Below, piece by piece: positions 60,708 to 64,000 of a stretch of 64,000 nt of DNA. The stretch's first letter is position 1, and each line of letters opens with the position of its first letter. Under the pieces are notes generated by a model, which searched no databases, was not told the DNA's origin, and saw nothing but the letters and a program-made list of their open reading frames with translations. This DNA comes from an uncultured Lachnospiraceae bacterium (GTDB taxonomy: Bacteria; Bacillota; Clostridia; Lachnospirales; Lachnospiraceae), in NCBI GenBank assembly GCA_951802115.1, contig CATOPL010000002.1, positions 264,647 through 328,646 on the forward strand, written 5' to 3'. Both the position numbers and the translations under genes were made by a program.

Positions 60708-60843
60708 GGCTGTTTGCACAGGTAAATTGTGTCAGACAGCTGTGCGCAAATAATCACGCGGACGGATTCACAGGAGCGGTGCCCATGTGGTTCTCCTGGA
60801 AGAAAAAGTTCTGCGGAAGAAAAACCAAAATGGAGGAAGTAAA
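60708..60843 (+). promoter_or_regulatory. Structured leader of rpsB
   Basis: About 135 bases. TTTGCACAG (60712-60720) pairs with a bulged CTGTGCGCAAA (60740-60750), and CAGGAG (60771-60776) with CTCCTG (60794-60799), sequestering nothing obvious but leaving the AATGGAGGAAG ribosome site open. Ribosomal protein S2 often controls its own operon through such leaders; here this is only a suggestion. Confidence 0.4.
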
Positions 60844-61572
60844 ATGAGCGTAATTTCAATGAAACAGTTACTGGAAGCAGGTGTACATTTCGGCCATCAG
60901 ACCAGAAGATGGAACCCTAAGATGGCAGAGTATATCTATACAGAAAGAAACGGTATCTACATCATTGATCTGCAGAAATCTGTGGGCAAAGTGGATGAGG
61001 CGTACCGTGCAGTTGCTGATATTGCGGCTGAAGGCGGAAACATTCTTTTTGTAGGAACCAAGAAACAGGCTCAGGATGCGATCGCAGCAGAGGCGGAGCG
61101 CTGTGGAATGTTCTATGTCAATGAAAGATGGCTTGGCGGTATGCTGACCAACTTTAAGACGATCCAGGGACGTATTAACAGATTAAAAGAGATTGAGACC
61201 ATGCAGGAAGACGGAACCTTTGATGTGCTGCCGAAGAAGGAAGTTATCGCACTGAAAAAGGAGATGGAAAAGCTTCAGAAGAATCTGGGTGGAATCAAGG
61301 AAATGAAGAGAATTCCGGATGCTATTTTCGTAGTTGATCCGAAAAAAGAAAGAATCTGTGTGCAGGAGGCTCATACGCTTGGTATTCCGCTGATCGGCAT
61401 CTGCGATACCAACTGTGATCCGGAAGAGCTGGATTATGTGATTCCGGGTAATGATGATGCGATTCGCGCAGTAAAACTGATTGTGTCCAAGATGGCTGAT
61501 GCTGTTGTAGAGGCAAGACAGGGCGAAGCTGAGGATTCCTACGAAGAGATGGAAGAACAGGCAGAGGCATAA
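60844..61572 (+). CDS. rpsB: 30S ribosomal protein S2
   Basis: 242 residues. Hallmarks: [22 protein letters not shown] near 6-27, [48 protein letters not shown], and [20 protein letters not shown] near the end, with an acidic Glu-rich tail. ATG 60844 follows ATGGAGGAAG. Followed 139 bases later by tsf, the gap holding a structured RNA element. Confidence 0.97.
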   Translation: MSVISMKQLLEAGVHFGHQTRRWNPKMAEYIYTERNGIYIIDLQKSVGKVDEAYRAVADIAAEGGNILFVGTKKQAQDAIAAEAERCGMFYVNERWLGGMLTNFKTIQGRINRLKEIETMQEDGTFDVLPKKEVIALKKEMEKLQKNLGGIKEMKRIPDAIFVVDPKKERICVQEAHTLGIPLIGICDTNCDPEELDYVIPGNDDAIRAVKLIVSKMADAVVEARQGEAEDSYEEMEEQAEA

Positions 61573-61590
61573 AAAGATCTGGATTTTGAA

Positions 61591-61690
61591 CAGCATCCGT
61601 TCGAACAGGCCCCGGAAGGGATTTCAGGACGCAGAAGCGGCCGGAAATTCTTCCAGATGGGTAGGGTCTGGAGAGACGGATGCGGAACTT
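61591..61690 (+). ncRNA. Three-tier structured RNA element between rpsB and tsf
   Basis: Outer stem GCATCCGT (61593-61600) with ACGGATGC (61676-61683), middle stem CAGGCCC (about 61606-61612) with GGGTCTG (61664-61670), inner stem GGAAGGGATTTC (61614-61625) with GGAAATTCTTCC (61643-61654) and an apical GGACGCAGAAGCG. It ends GATGCGGAACTT, followed 8 bases later by the tsf ribosome site. Layout, apical loop and 3' tail match the element at 18755-18858, while the middle stems differ in sequence but both pair. Confidence 0.6.
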
Positions 61691-61711
61691 TTATATAGGA
61701 GGAATAAAATC

Positions 61712-62650
61712 ATGGCTATTACAGCAGCAATGGTAAAAGAGTTAAGAGAGATGACCGGTGCAGGCATGATGGACTGTAAGAAGGCTCTGGCTTCTACCGA
61801 GGGCAATATGGAGGCAGCTGTAGACTTCTTAAGAGAGAAAGGTCTTGCAACTGCACAGAAAAAAGCAGGACGGATTGCTGCAGAGGGAATCGTGGCAACT
61901 GCTTTGACAGATGACGCAAAGAAAGCTGTCGTTGTGGAAGTGAACGCAGAGACGGATTTCGTGGCAAAGAATGAAAAGTTCCAGAACTATGTGGCAGAAG
62001 TTGCAGCACAGGCACTGAACACCAGTGCAGCAGATATCGATGCATTTATGGAAGAGAGCTGGGCATCTGACAGCAGCAAGACTGTAAAAGAGGCTCTGGC
62101 AGCACAGATCGCAGTGATCGGTGAAAACATGAACATCCGTCGTTTCCAGCAGGTAACCGAAGAGAACGGTTTTGTTGCTTCCTACATCCATGCAGGGGGC
62201 AAGATCGGTGTTCTGGTTGACGTGCAGACGAACGTGATCACAGATGAGATCAAAGAGATGGCAAAGAACCTGGCTATGCAGATCGCAGCGTTGAAGCCGA
62301 TTTACACCAACAGCAGCGAGGTGGACGAAGAGTACAAGGCTCATGAACTGGAGATCATTAAAGCTCAGATTGAAAATGATCCGAAGATGGCAGGAAAGCC
62401 GGAGAAAGTTATCAGCGGCGCTGTCATGGGTCGTCTGAACAAGCAGCTTAAAGAGATCTGCCTCATGGATCAGGTCTATGTAAAAGCAGAAGACGGCAAA
62501 CAGCTGGTATCCGCTTATGTTGCTCAGGTTGCAAAAGCAAACAGCGCGGATATTACTATTAAAGGTTTTGTGCGCTATGAGACCGGCGAGGGCCTGGAGA
62601 AAAAGAATGAGGACTTTGCGGCTGAGGTGGCGAAGCAGATGGGAATGTAA
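61712..62650 (+). CDS. tsf: Elongation factor Ts
   Basis: 312 residues. UBA-like N-terminus with VKELREMTGAGMMDCKKAL near 7-25 and FLREKGLATAQKKAGRIAAEG, then DFVAKNEKF near 82, the core that exchanges nucleotide on EF-Tu. The length is greater than the 280-295 usual for the family, with the extra residues in the second half. ATG 61712 follows TAGGAGG. Ends at a clear terminator. Confidence 0.97.
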   Translation: MAITAAMVKELREMTGAGMMDCKKALASTEGNMEAAVDFLREKGLATAQKKAGRIAAEGIVATALTDDAKKAVVVEVNAETDFVAKNEKFQNYVAEVAAQALNTSAADIDAFMEESWASDSSKTVKEALAAQIAVIGENMNIRRFQQVTEENGFVASYIHAGGKIGVLVDVQTNVITDEIKEMAKNLAMQIAALKPIYTNSSEVDEEYKAHELEIIKAQIENDPKMAGKPEKVISGAVMGRLNKQLKEICLMDQVYVKAEDGKQLVSAYVAQVAKANSADITIKGFVRYETGEGLEKKNEDFAAEVAKQMGM

Positions 62651-62674
62651 TTCTAATTTCATAAGATGAAGCAG

Positions 62675-62708
62675 AACGCTGGAAACCCGCATGGTTCCAG
62701 CGTTTTTT
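62675..62708 (+). terminator. Terminator after tsf
   Basis: AACGCTGGAA (62675-62684) and TTCCAGCGTT (62695-62704) form a perfect 10-bp stem with a 10-base loop and a T6 tail. Confidence 0.92.
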
Positions 62709-62833
62709 GCGTTTTTAGGGTGTCGTTTTGGGATGGAGGAAATCAGGAGGATTTGCGGAAAAGTTGGTAAAAATCTGGTACAGAACTGAATGACGCATAC
62801 AAGTATCAGAAACGTGAAAACTAAAAGATAAAA

Positions 62834-62943
62834 GTTTTCCACCTGTGCGGTTGGACGCTCCAGGGAGCATCCAACGACTCGCCTGCATTGCAATAAATTG
62901 CATGCAGACAAGTCATCGGATTGCAACCGCACAGTTGGAAAAG
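62834..62943. repeat. Large palindrome with internal hairpins
   Basis: Outer arms 62834-62853 (GTTTTCCACCTGTGCGGTTG) and 62924-62943 pair at 18 of 20 positions. Inside, GGACGCTC with GAGCATCC (62853-62872) and CTGCATTGCAAT with ATTGCATGCAG (62883-62905) form two more hairpins, giving a cross-like fold of 110 bases. It has no T-tract and lies in the 358-base gene-free gap between tsf and the next gene. It could be a cruciform, a small RNA or a repeat end. Confidence 0.6.
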
Positions 62944-63008
62944 TTTATTGGTATTGTATATGGACTGTGAGGACAGTTCCGTTTATGTTGATGGAAAAAA
63001 GGAGTGAA

Positions 63009-63299
63009 ATGAAAATGGACAGAGAAGAGATCTATGAGATGGTGATCCGGGAGATGACAGAAACGGCAGTGCGGGAGCGTAATGAGCAGTCACCGGAGGA
63101 GCAGGAGCTGCAGGACAAGGTGGCCAGACTGAGCAAGGAGATGCAGGAGAAGATCAAAGACCTGCCGGAGGATGTGAAAAAAGCCATCACGGATTATGTG
63201 GAGGCGACACTGCTGGCGGCGGATCACGACTGCCTGTATCTGTATGTGCAGGGAGCGAAGGACTGCGTGGCGCTGCTGAAGAAGCTGGGTGTGCTGTAG
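63009..63299 (+). CDS. Small helical protein of unknown function
   Basis: 96 residues, not recognised. It is highly charged and almost all helix-forming: two long helices (about 5-60, rich in Glu, Arg, Lys and Gln, with EEQELQDKVARLSKEMQEKI suited to a coiled coil) and a C-terminal helix ending in CVALLKKLGVL. No signal peptide, membrane segment or metal-binding cluster. AAGGAG lies 4 bases before ATG 63009 and 10 before ATG 63015, so the first two residues are uncertain. It is followed by a hairpin. Confidence 0.65.
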   Translation: MKMDREEIYEMVIREMTETAVRERNEQSPEEQELQDKVARLSKEMQEKIKDLPEDVKKAITDYVEATLLAADHDCLYLYVQGAKDCVALLKKLGVL

Positions 63300-63375
63300 A
63301 AAAATCACAGGAGGGTACTTCCTACGATGTTCGCAGCGTAACAAATCAAAGCCGAACGTAATAAGGTATGAGTTG

Positions 63376-63409
63376 CTTCCCGTAGTTTGCTTTGCTGCGG
63401 GGAGCGCTT
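63376..63409 (+). terminator. Probable terminator after the small helical protein gene
   Basis: CTTCCCGTAG (63376-63385) pairs with CTGCGGGGAG (63395-63404) at all 10 positions if G-U is allowed; loop of 9, then CGCTTTATT. The remaining 63410-63572 is AT-rich and contains no convincing gene. Confidence 0.55.
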
Positions 63410-63572
63410 TATTGGATAGAAAAGTATCGTGGTATCCGGGATCATATATAAAACATTTGCAAAACTGCATCACAGAGAATATAATAAGAGATAAATTGTG
63501 TGCGGGAAATTGTAGAGGAAACAAATGTAAAAGTCTTATAAAAACACGACTCTTTTTTAGGAGAGAATGATC

Positions 63573-64000
63573 ATGGGTGAAATTCAAAATTACGATGAGG
63601 CTGTCCAAACAATAAAGACTGCTATTTTGCAAAGCCAATATAATGCTTCCAAAATTGTGAATGAAAAACAGCTGATGCTATATTTTGGTATTGGAAAGTA
63701 TATTTCTTTAAACTCCCGGAATGGTTTTTGGGGAAAAGGAGCAATAGATGCGATCAGCGAGCGGCTGGACAAAGAACTGCCAGGTCTTCGGGGTTTTTCA
63801 GCGCGTAATCTTCGATATATGCGTACATTTTATGAAGAATGGAAAAAACTGGATAACTCGCCTGTAAACTATGATAATAATGTGGGTTCAAATTTGGCAC
63901 ATACATGTGCCAAATTGCTTAATGAATGTAATAATGAAATTTGGAACACGCTTGTGCCAAAAACGCAGGAATTCCCCATGGAAGAGTTTTTGAGTATTGG
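63573..64000 (+). CDS. DUF1016 (YhcG) family protein, N-terminal part, cut by window end
   Basis: 142 codons are visible and the frame is open at the edge. The DUF1016 N-terminal domain is recognised by LMLYFGIGKYIS, NGFWGKGAIDAISERLDKELPGLRGFSARNLRYMRTFYEEW. Full-length members carry a C-terminal PD-(D/E)XK nuclease domain, which would lie beyond the window. ATG 63573 follows TAGGAGAG. Codon use and composition are more AT-rich than the host genes. YhcG genes are often found in restriction-modification and other mobile islands, so this may be the edge of one. Confidence 0.85.
   Translation, partial: MGEIQNYDEAVQTIKTAILQSQYNASKIVNEKQLMLYFGIGKYISLNSRNGFWGKGAIDAISERLDKELPGLRGFSARNLRYMRTFYEEWKKLDNSPVNYDNNVGSNLAHTCAKLLNECNNEIWNTLVPKTQEFPMEEFLSI

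Noticed and set aside
63289..63570. 93-codon frame between the small protein and the YhcG-type gene
   Set aside because: Starts within the preceding gene, spans a terminator-like hairpin, lacks a ribosome site and has an unlikely composition.

Overview
The window looks like chromosomal DNA of a low-to-mid GC Firmicute, most likely a Lachnospiraceae (Blautia/Ruminococcus-like) gut anaerobe. The evidence is near-consensus AGGAGG ribosome sites on almost every gene, sigma-A promoters of the TTGACA-N17-TATAAT type, frequent TTG/GTG starts, the rimP-nusA-rnpM-L7Ae-infB-rbfA-nrnA-truB-ribF order, an IF-2 with an RPGG/NRQDG-rich N-terminus, an oxygen-sensitive-looking Fe-S aldo/keto reductase, and no respiratory-chain genes. 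This is inference from gene content, not a match to a named genome. No tRNA, rRNA, CRISPR array or transposase gene was seen.

Layout. 1-4.7 kb: MarR regulator, heterodimeric ABC multidrug-type exporter and a phosphoglycolate-phosphatase-like HAD protein in one overlapping operon. 4.7-6.9 kb: an AT-rich two-gene cassette (AAA/SMC-like ATPase plus a small PD-(D/E)XK-like protein) bounded by the two ends of a repeat that occurs elsewhere in the window as an empty 150-160 bp element. 7.1-9.5 kb: hemerythrin/response-regulator fusion and an EamA transporter. 9.7-14.5 kb: endonuclease IV, argS, a CPBP protease and an Fe-S aldo/keto reductase. 14.8-27.8 kb: sugar region with PfkB kinase, sugar ABC system (binding protein, ATPase, permease), a second binding protein next to a histidine kinase/response regulator, a membrane-anchored family 1 binding protein, and an FtsX/ATPase ABC pair. 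27.9-37.4 kb: AI-2E exporter-family protein, pyrBI, a CmpB-like membrane protein, folC-pheA, PHP phosphoesterase, MATE exporter, malic enzyme. 37.4-46.2 kb: translation/ribosome-maturation operon rimP to ribF. 46.3-51.2 kb: Na/Pi symporter and copper operon copA-(copZ)-csoR. 51.4-60.5 kb: NlpC/P60 hydrolase, dipeptide/oligopeptide ABC operon, M24 peptidase and a divergent cyclophilin. 60.7-62.7 kb: rpsB-tsf. 62.8-64 kb: a large palindromic structure, a small helical protein and a DUF1016/YhcG-type gene cut by the window end.

Most interesting. (1) A family of short elements with 17-bp imperfect terminal inverted repeats, always just after a stop codon; one copy is split by, or carries, the ATPase/nuclease-like pair, a candidate mobile defence-type module. 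(2) A three-tier hairpin RNA ending in GAUGCGGAACUU just before the ribosome site, found upstream of tsf and of the sugar permease, with different sequences but conserved pairing in the middle stem. (3) A copper ATPase whose C-terminal CopZ-like domain has its own perfect internal ribosome site and ATG. (4) Structured leaders upstream of argS and the EamA gene, and a cruciform-like palindrome after tsf.
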